From Streptococcus loxodontisalivarius (lineage in GTDB: Bacteria > Bacillota > Bacilli > Lactobacillales > Streptococcaceae), in NCBI RefSeq assembly GCF_016908645.1, contig NZ_JAFBEH010000015.1:1-45359 (forward strand): a stretch of 45,359 nucleotides of DNA. Direction: 5' to 3'. The position numbers and the translations under genes were made by a program. Of the stretch, positions 34,758 through 45,359 are shown piece by piece. Numbering within the stretch: the stretch's first letter is position 1; every line of letters starts with the position of its first letter. The notes under the pieces were generated by a model, which saw only the letters and a list, made by a program, of their open reading frames with translations, ran no database searches and had not been told where the DNA came from.

Positions 34758-35894
34758 ATGGCTAAGAATAAATCTGAAGACCAAGCGGAGAAAAAAGAAG
34801 AACTGACCGAATGGCAGAAGCGAAACTTAGAATTTCTTCAGAAAAAAGAACGTGACAAGAAGGAAAAAGAAGAGCAGGATGCCAGACTTCGTGCTCAAAA
34901 ACGCGCCAGAATTCTAGGTGAGGAAATTGAAGAAGAAGCTCCTAAGCCTAGTAAGACTAAGAAGAAAAGAGTCAAAAAAGCAAAGAAAGTCAAAACGAAG
35001 TCTGTCAAAAAACTCAGTAAAGCTGAAGAGAAAGCTAGACGACGTTTACGTAGTATTGTAATACCATCTGTGCTAATCTTCTTTTTCTCCCTCTTTATGG
35101 TGTCACCACTCAGCAAGTTGCGCGTGGTAAAAGTTACAGGAAATACCAATTCGACGACTCAAGAGGTTGAAACGGCATCTGGTATTCAAGCATCAGACTA
35201 TTTGGTCGAAACCATGCTCAATCAGTCTTCTATTGCAAAAGAAGTAGTTGCAAATGATAAGTGGGTCAAGTCTGCCAAAGTATCTTATCAATTTTGGAAT
35301 ACCTTCGTCATTTCAGTTCAAGAGTACAGCGTTGTTGCTTACTTACAGACTAGCAAGGGCTACTCTCCTGTTTTGGAGGATGGAACAGTGGTGTCAGAAA
35401 CCAATCTAACAAGTCCTCCTGATCAAAGTATGGTATTGACATTGACAGATACCAAACAGATTAAGAGCTTTATCAAGCAGGTAGATGACTTGAGTGATAG
35501 TTTGAAGCAGAACATGCATATTGTTTCATTGGCAAATTCAGCTTCAACACCTGATCTTCTTTCAATCGAGATGTATGATGGAAATACTGTCAAGGTTCCG
35601 CTGTCACAATTGACAACTAAGATGCCATACTATACTAAGATCGTTGCTAATATGACCGAGACTGGTATTGTTGATATGGAAGTTGGTATTTATACGACAA
35701 CAGCAAGTATTGAGGAGGGTGTTGCTAGCGCTCTAGCTGCTGCTACGGAAACAACTACAGCTACTAGTGACCAATCATCGACAGATGCTTCTGAGACAAC
35801 AGCTGCAGTCAGTGAAGCAAGCTCTTCTGAGACAAGCTCATCAGAGCAGACAAATAGTGCAGAAATGACAACAGAAGTTGCTGCCACAGAGTAA
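34758..35894 (+). CDS. divIB: Division protein DivIB/FtsQ
   Basis: This 378-aa bitopic protein has a long, highly charged cytoplasmic region (1-97, Lys/Glu-rich, coiled-coil prone), one membrane helix (about 99-116), a POTRA domain starting at LRVVKVTGNTNSTT (about 121-192), a beta domain, and a disordered Ser/Thr/Glu tail (about 330-378). With FtsL and DivIC it controls septal peptidoglycan synthesis. It ends the murD operon: a terminator follows at 35916. Confidence 0.93.
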   Translation: MAKNKSEDQAEKKEELTEWQKRNLEFLQKKERDKKEKEEQDARLRAQKRARILGEEIEEEAPKPSKTKKKRVKKAKKVKTKSVKKLSKAEEKARRRLRSIVIPSVLIFFFSLFMVSPLSKLRVVKVTGNTNSTTQEVETASGIQASDYLVETMLNQSSIAKEVVANDKWVKSAKVSYQFWNTFVISVQEYSVVAYLQTSKGYSPVLEDGTVVSETNLTSPPDQSMVLTLTDTKQIKSFIKQVDDLSDSLKQNMHIVSLANSASTPDLLSIEMYDGNTVKVPLSQLTTKMPYYTKIVANMTETGIVDMEVGIYTTTASIEEGVASALAAATETTTATSDQSSTDASETTAAVSEASSSETSSSEQTNSAEMTTEVAATE

Positions 35895-35915
35895 GATAAA
35901 CTTAATAATAAAATG

Positions 35916-35945
35916 CGTAAAATGTTATCATTTTACGTTTTTTTA
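35916..35945 (+). terminator. Terminator after divIB
   Basis: CGTAAAATG (35916-35924) and CATTTTACG (35929-35937) form a perfect 9-bp stem with a TTAT loop, followed by eight T. Confidence 0.95.
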
Positions 35946-35954
35946 TGATATAAT
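35925..35954 (+). promoter_or_regulatory. Promoter of ftsA-ftsZ, overlapping the divIB terminator
   Basis: The extended -10 TGA-TATAAT is at 35946-35954. The best -35, TTATCA (35925-35930), lies in the loop and second arm of the divIB terminator, with an 18-nt spacer. The leader to ftsA is about 65 nt. Confidence 0.7.
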
Positions 35955-36025
35955 ATTTTCTGAATAATTCTGTTTTTACAGACTTTAGAATAGTATAGTA
36001 GTAGAAAGATTGAGAGGTCGAGTTA

Positions 36026-37417
36026 ATGGCTAGAAATGGCTTTTTTACGGGTTTAGATATAGGGACAAGCTCGATTAAAGTACTCGTTGCAGAATACGTC
36101 AACGGAGAAATGAATGTTATTGGTGTGAGCAATGTTCCAAGCGCTGGCGTTAAAGATGGAATCATTGTTGACATTGAAACAGCAGCAACAGCAATTAAAA
36201 CTGCAATTGAACAAGCAGAAGAAAAATCAGGTGTAACGATTGATAAGGTTAATGTCGGCTTGCCAGCAAACCTTCTTCAAATCGAACCAACACAAGGAAT
36301 GATTCCAGTTCCTAGTGAATCAAAAGAAATCAAGGATGAAGATGTTGACAGTGTTGTCAAATCTGCATTGACAAAGAGTATCACTCCTGAGCGTGAAGTG
36401 ATTTCGCTGGTACCTGAGGAATTCATCGTAGATGGTTTCCAAGGTATTCGTGACCCACGTGGTATGATGGGGATTCGTTTGGAAATGCGTGGTCTGATTT
36501 ACACAGGTCCAAGTACTATCCTACATAACCTTCGTAAAACAGTTGAGCGTGCAGGTATCAAGGTTGAAAATATTATTATTTCACCACTTGCCTTGACACG
36601 TTCAGTTCTTAACGAAGGTGAGCGTGAATTTGGTGCAACTGTTATTGATATGGGTGGCGGTCAAACGACTGTCGCATCAATGCGTGCCCAAGAACTTCAA
36701 TATACTAATACCTATTCAGAAGGTGGCGAGTATGTAACTAAGGACATCTCAAAAGTTCTTAAAACATCAAGCCAAATTGCTGAAGCTTTGAAATTTAATT
36801 TCGGAACTGCAAACCTTTCTGAAGCAAGCAACAGTGAAACCGTTCAAGTTGAAGTGGTTGGCAGTGAACAACCAATTGAAATTACAGAACGTTACTTGTC
36901 TGAAATTATTTCAGCACGTATCCGCCACATCCTAGATCGTGTCAAACAGGACCTAGAACGTGGTCGTTTATTGGACTTGCCAGGTGGTATTGTTATCGTT
37001 GGTGGTGGTGCTATCATGCCAGGTGTTGTTGAGACTGCTCAAGATATTTTTGGAACAAACGTGAAGCTTCATGTACCAAATCAAGTTGGTATTCGTAACC
37101 CAATGTTTGCCAATGTTATCAGCTTAGTTGAGTATGTTGGTACAATGACTGAGGTTGATGTGATTGCACAGAGCGCTGTTTCAGGTGAAGAACTTCTTAG
37201 AAGAAAACCAATTGATATCGCTCCTAAACCACAACGTATTGTAACACCACGTGTTGAAGCTGCTCCTTCAGCACCTGTTCAAACAGTACCTGTATTTGAA
37301 GAAGAGCGTCCAGCTCAAACCAATAGAACTGCTCATCAAGAACCAGCTGCACAACGTGAACCTAGACAAAAACTAGGTGATCGTGTCCGTGGTATCTTCG
37401 GAAGCATGTTTGATTAA
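36026..37417 (+). CDS. ftsA: Division actin-like protein FtsA
   Basis: This 463-aa actin-fold protein anchors FtsZ filaments to the membrane. The phosphate-1 motif is LDIGTSSIKVLVAE at the N-terminus, phosphate-2 is VIDMGGGQTTVA, and IVIVGGGAIMPGV is the adenosine motif. The last ~15 residues (RQKLGDRVRGIFGSMFD) form the amphipathic membrane helix, preceded by a Pro/Gln/Glu-rich linker. ftsZ starts 21 nt on. Confidence 0.97.
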   Translation: MARNGFFTGLDIGTSSIKVLVAEYVNGEMNVIGVSNVPSAGVKDGIIVDIETAATAIKTAIEQAEEKSGVTIDKVNVGLPANLLQIEPTQGMIPVPSESKEIKDEDVDSVVKSALTKSITPEREVISLVPEEFIVDGFQGIRDPRGMMGIRLEMRGLIYTGPSTILHNLRKTVERAGIKVENIIISPLALTRSVLNEGEREFGATVIDMGGGQTTVASMRAQELQYTNTYSEGGEYVTKDISKVLKTSSQIAEALKFNFGTANLSEASNSETVQVEVVGSEQPIEITERYLSEIISARIRHILDRVKQDLERGRLLDLPGGIVIVGGGAIMPGVVETAQDIFGTNVKLHVPNQVGIRNPMFANVISLVEYVGTMTEVDVIAQSAVSGEELLRRKPIDIAPKPQRIVTPRVEAAPSAPVQTVPVFEEERPAQTNRTAHQEPAAQREPRQKLGDRVRGIFGSMFD

Positions 37418-38752
<1,335 letters not shown>

Positions 38753-38754
38753 GC

Positions 38755-39429
38755 ATGACTCTAGCAGACAATAAGGCAAAGGTTTTTTCAGAAGTTCAAG
38801 AGGCATGTCTTGAAGCGGGGAGAAATCAAGAGTCAGTTTCTATCATTGCTGTTACTAAGTATGTTGATAGTCACATAGCAGGACAACTTATTGATACGGG
38901 TATTAGCCATATTGGTGAAAACCGTGTTGATAAGTTTCTTGATAAATATGAGGCCCTTAAAGATAAGGAAAACCTCACCTGGCATCTGATTGGTACTTTG
39001 CAAAGACGCAAGGTCAAAGATGTTATCAACTATGTTGACTATTTTCACGCTTTGGATTCTGTTAAGCTTGCTCAAGAAATTGATAAGCGAGCTGACCACA
39101 CCATCAAGTGCTTCCTTCAGGTTAATATTTCTGAAGAGGAGTCAAAACATGGTTTCAAACTTGAAGAGATAGATCAAGTTCTTACTGAGCTTGAAAATCT
39201 TTCAAGTATTGAATTAGTTGGTTTGATGACAATGGCACCAATTGATGCAACTGAAGAAGAACTCGAAGAGATTTTTGAAAAAACTGATGAGTTGCGTATT
39301 AGGTTACAAGAAAAACAAATCAAGAATATGCCGATGACAGAGCTTAGTATGGGTATGAGTGGTGACTTTAAACTTGCTATTAAGCACAATGCCAGCTTTG
39401 TTCGTATCGGAACTGCATTCTTTAAGTAG
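38755..39429 (+). CDS. PLP homeostasis protein, YggS/YlmE family
   Basis: This 224-aa protein is a single-domain alanine-racemase-like barrel that binds pyridoxal phosphate; the PLP Lys is in IIAVTKYVD (about residue 36). Other family segments are HIGENRVDKFLDKY, WHLIGTLQRRK, LQVNISEEESKHGF and LSMGMSGDFKLAIKHNASFVRIGTAFF. It buffers free PLP rather than catalysing a reaction. In Gram-positives it sits after ftsZ as here, starting 2 nt after that stop. Confidence 0.93.
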   Translation: MTLADNKAKVFSEVQEACLEAGRNQESVSIIAVTKYVDSHIAGQLIDTGISHIGENRVDKFLDKYEALKDKENLTWHLIGTLQRRKVKDVINYVDYFHALDSVKLAQEIDKRADHTIKCFLQVNISEEESKHGFKLEEIDQVLTELENLSSIELVGLMTMAPIDATEEELEEIFEKTDELRIRLQEKQIKNMPMTELSMGMSGDFKLAIKHNASFVRIGTAFFK

Positions 39430-39438
39430 GGAGACGCT

Positions 39439-40062
39439 ATGGCACTAAAAGATATTTTTAATAACATGGTTAACTATTTCGATACAGAAGAAGCTAGCGA
39501 AGTTGAAGAGGAAGTAACAGAAGCGCTTCGAGCTCAGGCTAGCCAGTCTGAAGCAGTGCGATCTGCCGCAAGACCAAGACAGAGTCAGGCTAGTCAACCA
39601 AAACAAACTACTCGAACAGAGCAAGTAGCTGCACGACCTGCAAGTCGTCCACAAGCTGCGCCAGCCTCTGCTCAAGTAAATAACTATCAAGCTTCAGGAG
39701 AAAATATGTCGACGTTACGTTCACGCCAAGAACAATTTGCCGCACAATCAAATCCTCAATCAAATCGTACAACAATTGCTCTTAAATACCCTAAGAAGTA
39801 TGAAGATGCAACTGAAATTGTAGATCTCTTAATTGAAAATGAGTGTGTCTTGATTGATTTCCAATATATGCTTGATGCTCAAGCACGTCGCTGTTTAGAC
39901 TTTGTAGACGGAGCTAGTCGTGTCCTTTCAGGAAATCTTCAAAAAGTTGGAGCTTCTATGTACCTCTTGACACCAATCAATGTTATTGTTGACGTTGAAG
40001 AAATGGGTCTACAAAATGCTGGTCAAGATATTAACTTTGACTTTGATATGAAGAGACGCTAA
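39439..40062 (+). CDS. sepF: Cell division protein SepF
   Basis: This 207-aa protein has an N-terminal amphipathic helix ([14 protein letters not shown]) for membrane binding, a long Gln/Ala/Arg-rich linker (about 25-110) and a C-terminal SepF domain ([21 protein letters not shown] to [11 protein letters not shown]). It forms arcs that bundle FtsZ and act as an alternative anchor. AGGGAGACGCT is the ribosome site. Confidence 0.94.
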   Translation: MALKDIFNNMVNYFDTEEASEVEEEVTEALRAQASQSEAVRSAARPRQSQASQPKQTTRTEQVAARPASRPQAAPASAQVNNYQASGENMSTLRSRQEQFAAQSNPQSNRTTIALKYPKKYEDATEIVDLLIENECVLIDFQYMLDAQARRCLDFVDGASRVLSGNLQKVGASMYLLTPINVIVDVEEMGLQNAGQDINFDFDMKRR

Positions 40063-40065
40063 GCT

Positions 40066-40320
40066 ATGGCATTGTTATTTATCATACTTTCTAGATTAGT
40101 TACTATCTATTCCTATATTTTGATTGCTTATGCTCTGATGTCATGGCTACCAGGTGCCTACAATTCTGCAATTGGTCGTCTTCTGAGAGCCTTGGCAGAG
40201 CCTGTTCTAAATCCTTTTAGAAAACTAAGATTACAGTTCTTTGGACTTGATTTCACGATCATTTTTGTACTCTTTCTTTTCAATATAGGCTTGCAAATTT
40301 TAGCAGCAATACTATTCTAA
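40066..40320 (+). CDS. YggT/YlmG-family membrane protein
   Basis: This 84-aa protein has two membrane helices and the conserved ALMSWLPGAYNSAIGRLLRALAEPVLNPFRKL loop between them. Family members influence division and nucleoid or thylakoid organisation, by unclear means. Its stop codon shares one base with the ylmH start. Confidence 0.9.
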   Translation: MALLFIILSRLVTIYSYILIAYALMSWLPGAYNSAIGRLLRALAEPVLNPFRKLRLQFFGLDFTIIFVLFLFNIGLQILAAILF

Positions 40321-41108
40321 TGGCTACAGATCATAAAGATATTTATCAGCATTTCAGACCTTCAGAAACCGACTTTGTCGATAAGGTTTTTGGTTGGGTC
40401 AGTCAGGTTGATAATAGCTATACGACCTATTTAACTGACTTTCTAGATCCCAGACAGGTGACAATTGCCCAGTCAATTATTGCTTCAAGTTCATTGCAGA
40501 GCTTTGTCAGCAGTGATTTTATTGGTGGCGAGTATGCTAGATTGCTGATTGCTCCTGATTATTACCAGCTTGATCAAGCTGACTTTGAAATCAGCCTTTT
40601 AGAAGTTGATTATAATCGTAAATTTAACCAAATCAGTCATGGTCAAGTTATGGGAACCTTGATAAATCAGCTGGGAATCAGAAGAACAGTTTTTGGAGAT
40701 ATTCTTTTAACAGATGATCATCTGCAAGTTTATGTGATGACTTCGATGCTCAGCTATTTCCAAGAAAATGTAAAGAAAATAGGTAAGGCCTCAGTTAAAT
40801 TGCGCCAGTGCAAACTTGAGGAGAGAGTCCAGGTCAAGGAGTCTTTCAAAGAAGATTTGGTCTTGGTATCTAGCCTAAGACTTGACAAAGTAGTAGCATC
40901 AGTATTAAAATTATCGAGATCTGTAAGTTTGAAATTGATTGCCTCTCAGAAGGTCAAATTGAACTATAGTATCGCAGATAGGGCATCTGAAGAGCTCTCC
41001 ATCGGAGACTTGGTCAGTGTCCGAGGTTATGGACGCTTTACTCTAGATAGTCTAGCGGGTCTGTCAAAACAAGGCAAACATAAGTTAATCATAAAGAGAA
41101 CCACATAA
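40320..41108 (+). CDS. ylmH: YlmH-type S4-domain RNA-binding protein
   Basis: This 262-aa protein has an N-terminal YlmH domain (HFRPSETDFVDKVFGW, DPRQVTIAQSI) and an S4 RNA-binding domain from about residue 180 (LRLDKVVASVLKLSRSVSLKLIASQKVKLNY). The family binds ribosomes, and B. subtilis YlmH has been tied to ribosome rescue. It overlaps yggT by 1 nt. Confidence 0.92.
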   Translation: MATDHKDIYQHFRPSETDFVDKVFGWVSQVDNSYTTYLTDFLDPRQVTIAQSIIASSSLQSFVSSDFIGGEYARLLIAPDYYQLDQADFEISLLEVDYNRKFNQISHGQVMGTLINQLGIRRTVFGDILLTDDHLQVYVMTSMLSYFQENVKKIGKASVKLRQCKLEERVQVKESFKEDLVLVSSLRLDKVVASVLKLSRSVSLKLIASQKVKLNYSIADRASEELSIGDLVSVRGYGRFTLDSLAGLSKQGKHKLIIKRTT

Positions 41109-41125
41109 GATTAAGGAGGCTTGTA

Positions 41126-41941
41126 ATGGCAATTACAGCACTTGAAATTAAAGATAAAACATTCGGTAGTAAATTCCGAGGTTACAACATTGAGGAAGTT
41201 GATGAATTTCTTGACATCGTTGTAGCTGATTACGAAGCACTAACGAGAGCAAATAAAGAGCAAGAAGCTCGCATTAAAACACTCGAAGAAAAAATTGCTT
41301 ACTTCGATGAAATGAAGGAATCACTCAGCCAATCTGTAATTCTTGCTCAAGAAACAGCAGAAAAGGTTAAGACTTCTGCAACAGATGAGTCAACTAACAT
41401 TTTGAACAAGGCAAACTATGATGCTGCTCACTTGATTGAAGAAGCAAAAGCAAAAGCAAACGAAATTTTGCGTGATGCAACTGATGAAGCAAAACGTGTA
41501 GCAGTTGAAACAGAAGATCTTAAACGTCAAAGTCGTGTCTTCCACCAACGTTTGCTGGCTGCGATTGAAGGACAACTTGGACTTGCAAATTCTCCTGAAT
41601 GGAATGAACTTTTGCAACCAACAGCTGTTTACCTTCAAAACTCTGATGCTGCCTTCCGTGAGGTTGTTGAAAAAGTATTGGATGAGCACGTTCCAGAATC
41701 AACTGATGAAACTTCATTTGATGCGACACGCCAGTTCACCCCAGAAGAAATGGCAGAGCTTCAACGTCGTGTTGAGGAAAGCAACAAGCAACTTGAAGAA
41801 GTTCACCAACAAGAGCAATCTTCAGAAGTTGTAGCGGATGATTTTACTGCTGATTCAACATCATTGACTCAAGAAGAGACACAAGCAGTTGAAGTTAACC
41901 TCAACGAAACACAAACATTCAAACTAAATATCGAAGAATAA
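41126..41941 (+). CDS. divIVA: Cell pole and septum protein DivIVA
   Basis: This 271-aa protein has the lipid-binding N-terminal region ITALEIKDKTFGSKFRGYNIEEVDEFLD, then a long coiled coil (about 35-225) and an acidic Gln/Glu/Thr-rich tail. DivIVA senses negative membrane curvature and recruits division and wall enzymes. TTAAGGAGGCTTGTA is an ideal ribosome site. Confidence 0.96.
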   Translation: MAITALEIKDKTFGSKFRGYNIEEVDEFLDIVVADYEALTRANKEQEARIKTLEEKIAYFDEMKESLSQSVILAQETAEKVKTSATDESTNILNKANYDAAHLIEEAKAKANEILRDATDEAKRVAVETEDLKRQSRVFHQRLLAAIEGQLGLANSPEWNELLQPTAVYLQNSDAAFREVVEKVLDEHVPESTDETSFDATRQFTPEEMAELQRRVEESNKQLEEVHQQEQSSEVVADDFTADSTSLTQEETQAVEVNLNETQTFKLNIEE

Positions 41942-41949
41942 GAAAAACA

Positions 41950-42170
41950 AGAGTCTAAGTCAATATTTCCAGCGAGCAGGTGACGGTGTGAGTCCTGTAA
42001 TCCCTTGCCTTAAACTTATCACTTTCTTTCTTTCCAGCTGAAATCTACTAGGTTGGGAGGTTTGGTCTACCATACAGACCATTGAGGGTTAGAAGGAGAG
42101 AGAGTCTTCTTTCTAACTAAACTAAGGTGGTACCACGAGCTCTCGTCCTTTGCGATGAGAGCTCTTTTTA
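41950..42170 (+). ncRNA. T-box leader of ileS (tRNA-Ile)
   Basis: The T-box core AAGGTGGTACCACGAGC is at 42124-42140. The terminator GAGCTCTC (42137-42144)/GAGAGCTC (42157-42164) and TTTTTA follow. A stem-I specifier segment GCTGAAATCTAC places AUC (Ile) at 42043-42045. No separate promoter is evident, so transcription may begin inside divIVA or read through. Confidence 0.92.
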
Positions 42171-42212
42171 TATTTTTGCAATTCATATATTTTTAGAGGA
42201 GTCCGACCTATT

Positions 42213-45014
42213 ATGAAATTAAAAGAAACCCTAAACCTTGGGAAAACAGCTTTCCCAATGCGTGCTGGTCTTCCAAACAAAGAGCCACAATGGCAGGAAG
42301 CTTGGGATCAAGCAGAGCTTTACAAAAAACGTCAAGAACTTAATGAAGGTAAGCCAGCCTTCCACCTTCACGATGGACCTCCATACGCTAATGGAAATAT
42401 CCACGTAGGTCATGCTTTGAACAAGATTTCAAAAGATATCATCGTTCGTTCAAAATCAATGTCTGGCTTCCGTGCACCTTACGTTCCAGGTTGGGATACT
42501 CACGGTCTTCCAATCGAGCAAGTCTTGGCTAAACAAGGTGTTAAGCGTAAAGAAATGGACCTTTCAGAATATCTTGAAATGTGCCGTGATTACGCACTTA
42601 GTCAAGTTGACAAACAACGTGCTGACTTCAAACGTCTCGGTGTTTCAGCAGATTGGGAAAATCCATACATCACTTTGAAACCTCAGTATGAAGCAGATCA
42701 AATCCGTGTCTTCGGTGCTATGGCTGACAAGGGCTATATCTACCGTGGTGCTAAGCCAGTCTACTGGTCATGGTCATCAGAATCCGCACTTGCAGAGGCT
42801 GAAATCGAATACCACGATATTGATTCAACATCACTTTACTATGCCAACAAGGTTAAAGATGGTAAAGGAATCCTTGATACTGATACTTATATCGTAGTTT
42901 GGACAACAACACCATTTACAGTAACAGCTTCTCGTGGATTGACAGTAGGTCCAGATATGGAGTATGTGGTTGTAGTTCCAACTGCTAGCGACCGTAAATA
43001 CCTTCTTGCAGAAGTTCTTGTAGATAGCCTTGCTGCTAAGTTTGGCTGGGAAGGTTTTGAAGTGGTAGCTCGTCACACTGGTAAAGAGCTTGATCACATC
43101 GTAACAGAACACCCATGGGATGCTGACGTAGAAGAACTTGTTATCCTTGGAGACCATGTTACAACTGACTCAGGTACTGGTATCGTCCACACGGCTCCTG
43201 GTTTTGGTGAGGATGACTACAATGTCGGTATTGCCAACGGACTTGAAGTTGTCGTAACTGTAGACAGCCGTGGTTTGATGATGGAAAATGCAGGGCCTGA
43301 CTTCGAAGGTCAATTCTATGATAAAGTGACACCACTTGTTCAAGAAAAATTGGGTGACCTCCTTCTTGCAAGCGAAGTTATCAACCACTCATACCCATTT
43401 GACTGGCGTACGAAAAAACCAATCATCTGGCGTGCTGTACCGCAATGGTTTGCCTCAGTTTCAAAATTCCGTCAAGAAATTCTTGATGAAATTGAAAAAA
43501 CTGCCTTCCAACCAGAATGGGGTAAGAAACGTCTTTACAATATGATTCGTGACCGTGGTGACTGGGTTATCTCACGTCAACGTGCTTGGGGTGTTCCACT
43601 TCCAATCTTCTATGCTGAAGATGGCACAGCTATTTTGTCAAAAGAAGTCACAGATCACATCGCTGACCTCTTTGAAGAACACGGTTCAATCATTTGGTGG
43701 CAACGTGATGCTAAAGATCTTCTTCCGGAAGGATTTACTCACCCAGGTTCACCAAACGGTATCTTTGAAAAAGAAACAGATATCATGGACGTTTGGTTTG
43801 ACTCAGGTTCATCATGGAACGGTGTTATGAACGCTCGTGAAAATCTTGGCTACCCAGCAGATCTTTACCTTGAAGGTTCTGACCAATACCGTGGTTGGTT
43901 CAACTCTTCACTCATCACATCAGTTGCGGTTAATGGTCATGCGCCTTACAAGGCAGTCTTGTCACAAGGTTTCGTCCTTGATGGTAAGGGTGAGAAAATG
44001 TCTAAATCTAAAGGAAATATCATCTCACCAAACGATGTTGCGAAACAATACGGTGCTGAAATTCTCCGTCTTTGGGTAACATCAGTTGACACTGACAATG
44101 ATGTTCGTGTATCTATGGATATTCTTGGCCAAGTTTCTGAAACTTACCGTAAAATCCGTAACACACTTCGTTTCTTGATTGCTAACACATCAGATTTCAA
44201 CCCAACAACTGATACTGTTGCCTATGAAGAGCTTCGTCAGGTTGACCAATACATGACTGTAAAATTCAATAAATTGGTTGAAACAATTCTTGAAGCCTAT
44301 AACAATTATGACTTCATGGCAATCTACAAGTCTGTTGTAAACTTTATTACTATTGACTTGTCAGCCTTCTATCTTGATTTTGCCAAAGATGTTGTCTACA
44401 TCGAATCAGCTGATAGCAAGGTTCGTCGTCAAATGCAGACAGTCTTCTACGATATCTTGGTTAAAATCACAAAACTCTTGACACCAATTCTTCCTCACAC
44501 TGCAGAGGAAATCTGGTCATACCTTGAGTTTGAAGCAGAAGAATTTGTTCAATTGTCAGAAATGCCAGTAGTTGAAAGCTTTGCTAATCAAGAAGACTTG
44601 CTTGCAAACTGGGATGCCTTCATGAGTTTCCGTACACAAGCTCAAAAAGCCTTGGAAGAAGCTCGTAACGAGAAAGTTATCGGTAAATCTCTTGAAGCTC
44701 ACTTAACTGTTTATGCTTCAGCTGAGGTCAAAGCCTTGCTTGAAAACATTCAAAGTGATGTTGCACAACTTCTTATCGTGTCACAATTGACAGTAACTGA
44801 AGATGCTGCACCAGCAGAAGCTGTTAGCTTTGAAGATGTTGCCTTTACAGTTGCACATGCAGAAGGTGATGTTTGTGACCGTTGTCGTCGAGTTGATCCA
44901 ACAACTGCAGACCGTAGCTACAATGCTCATATCTGTGACCACTGTGCTGAAATTGTGGAAAATAATTTTGCTCAGGCAGTTGCAGAGGGATTTGAAGCAA
45001 ACGCTAAAAAATAA
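42213..45014 (+). CDS. ileS: Isoleucyl-tRNA synthetase
   Basis: This 933-aa class I synthetase has the HIGH box as HVGH (64-67) in [15 protein letters not shown] and the KMSKS loop at 595-599. The CP1 editing domain (about 190-390) contains the WTTTPFT segment. The C-terminal zinc finger has Cys888, Cys891, Cys908 and Cys911 (CDRC..CDHC). AGAGGAGTCC lies about 10 nt before the ATG. Expression should rise when tRNA-Ile is uncharged, through the T-box. Confidence 0.98.
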   Translation: MKLKETLNLGKTAFPMRAGLPNKEPQWQEAWDQAELYKKRQELNEGKPAFHLHDGPPYANGNIHVGHALNKISKDIIVRSKSMSGFRAPYVPGWDTHGLPIEQVLAKQGVKRKEMDLSEYLEMCRDYALSQVDKQRADFKRLGVSADWENPYITLKPQYEADQIRVFGAMADKGYIYRGAKPVYWSWSSESALAEAEIEYHDIDSTSLYYANKVKDGKGILDTDTYIVVWTTTPFTVTASRGLTVGPDMEYVVVVPTASDRKYLLAEVLVDSLAAKFGWEGFEVVARHTGKELDHIVTEHPWDADVEELVILGDHVTTDSGTGIVHTAPGFGEDDYNVGIANGLEVVVTVDSRGLMMENAGPDFEGQFYDKVTPLVQEKLGDLLLASEVINHSYPFDWRTKKPIIWRAVPQWFASVSKFRQEILDEIEKTAFQPEWGKKRLYNMIRDRGDWVISRQRAWGVPLPIFYAEDGTAILSKEVTDHIADLFEEHGSIIWWQRDAKDLLPEGFTHPGSPNGIFEKETDIMDVWFDSGSSWNGVMNARENLGYPADLYLEGSDQYRGWFNSSLITSVAVNGHAPYKAVLSQGFVLDGKGEKMSKSKGNIISPNDVAKQYGAEILRLWVTSVDTDNDVRVSMDILGQVSETYRKIRNTLRFLIANTSDFNPTTDTVAYEELRQVDQYMTVKFNKLVETILEAYNNYDFMAIYKSVVNFITIDLSAFYLDFAKDVVYIESADSKVRRQMQTVFYDILVKITKLLTPILPHTAEEIWSYLEFEAEEFVQLSEMPVVESFANQEDLLANWDAFMSFRTQAQKALEEARNEKVIGKSLEAHLTVYASAEVKALLENIQSDVAQLLIVSQLTVTEDAAPAEAVSFEDVAFTVAHAEGDVCDRCRRVDPTTADRSYNAHICDHCAEIVENNFAQAVAEGFEANAKK

Positions 45015-45024
45015 GAAAAAAACT

Positions 45025-45060
45025 AAAAATGAGTTTGGAATTATTCCAGACTCATTTTTG
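45025..45060 (+). terminator. Terminator of ileS
   Basis: AAAAATGAGTTTGG pairs with CCAGACTCATTTTT around a short loop. A second mini-hairpin, AAGAC-AAA-GTCTT with a T-run, follows at 45065-45081. Confidence 0.9.
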
Positions 45061-45161
45061 GTTGAAGACAAAGTCTTTTTTCGATACTTTCCTTAAGTGA
45101 TTTCAGGAAACCAAGGAATTTCATTTGAGCATTCTCGCTTCTCAATTTTAATGTTCAGACC

Positions 45162-45230
45162 TGAAACAGTCCAGCGGACTGTTTCACTCTCAAATATTCC
45201 GAGTGTAAGAAATGCTTGGCATTTCTTACA
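45162..45230. repeat. Two triloop palindromes downstream of ileS
   Basis: TGAAACAGTCC-AGC-GGACTGTTTCA-type palindrome at 45162-45186 (11-bp arms), and TGTAAGAAATGC/GCATTTCTTACA with loop TTG at 45204-45230 (12-bp arms). The first is related to the palindrome at 32101-32127. No gene is visible in 45015-45359. Confidence 0.8.
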
Positions 45231-45289
45231 TTTTCCTCACGGCGGAAGCATTAGGTAAATGCCTAAGAGGCTGGGCAAAAACGAGCTTC

Positions 45290-45359
45290 AACATAAAACC
45301 ACCCAGTGATTTCTGTCTCGAAAACAATCAAGACGAAAGAATCACTGGGTGGTTTTTGA
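45290..45359. terminator. Long terminator-like hairpin at the right edge
   Basis: AAAACCACCCAGTGATT (near 45295-45311) pairs with AATCACTGGGTGGTTTT over 17 bp, followed by TTGA at the edge of the window. The symmetric A/T ends suggest a bidirectional terminator, possibly for a convergent gene to the right. A GGCTGGGCAAAAA motif precedes it (45271). Confidence 0.7.

Noticed and set aside
45290..45359. Start of a new repeat array or tRNA at the right edge
   Set aside because: The sequence is a single 17-bp hairpin with no tRNA-like arms, best explained as a terminator.

Overview
The window is low-GC Firmicute chromosome, almost certainly Streptococcus and most likely the salivarius group (S. 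salivarius, S. vestibularis or S. thermophilus). The evidence is the streptococcal division order murD-murG-divIB / ftsA-ftsZ-yggS-sepF-yggT-ylmH-divIVA-ileS, the Dpr ferritin-like protein, an Rgg regulator, GHKL sensor kinases of the ComD/AgrC type, and two T-box leaders. This is inference from gene content; no database was searched. Almost every gene is on the + strand. The one convincing minus-strand gene is a small prepilin peptidase-like protein at 26474-26944.

Layout. 1-2216: AT-rich Rgg regulator plus MFS transporter. 2217-6180: housekeeping genes yunD, yutD, rlmN and a VanZ-like gene. 6181-9818: heterodimeric ABC exporter. 9819-12386: two paralogous surface-type proteins (coiled coil, one membrane helix, Ser-rich linkers). 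12387-16313: small membrane protein, ABC ATPase, ABC permease, histidine kinase and response regulator, with a 265-bp inverted-repeat element between kinase and regulator. 16383-23661: tryptophan operon trpEGDCFBA behind a T-box, interrupted by hairpin-rich repeats before trpE and between trpG and trpD. 23700-26496: two adjacent GHKL sensor kinases without a response regulator. 26474-26959 (minus): prepilin peptidase-like gene with a competence-type promoter box. 26973-29570: dpr, then yqgQ-glcK-rhodanese-like behind a cre site. 29620-31942: typA and a DUF3165-type gene. 32011-41941: division and wall cluster. 41950-45060: Ile T-box and ileS. 45061-45359: palindromes and a long terminator-like hairpin.

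Most notable. (1) The two GHKL kinases are complementarily defective. The first keeps the ATP-binding N and G boxes but has Leu at the phospho-acceptor His position; the second keeps the His but has lost the N box and G box. This suggests an obligate heterodimeric sensor that phosphorylates in trans. (2) A family of ~105-nt hairpin elements with conserved ends shows compensatory changes in its stems. Two copies lie in tandem inside the trp operon, one precedes rlmN, and a related one is nested in the element that splits the two-component pair. (3) Many intergenic palindromes have different stems but always a 3-nt loop. (4) Three genes (yunD, yqgQ, the prepilin peptidase) have promoter elements so close to their start codons that their mRNAs may be leaderless.
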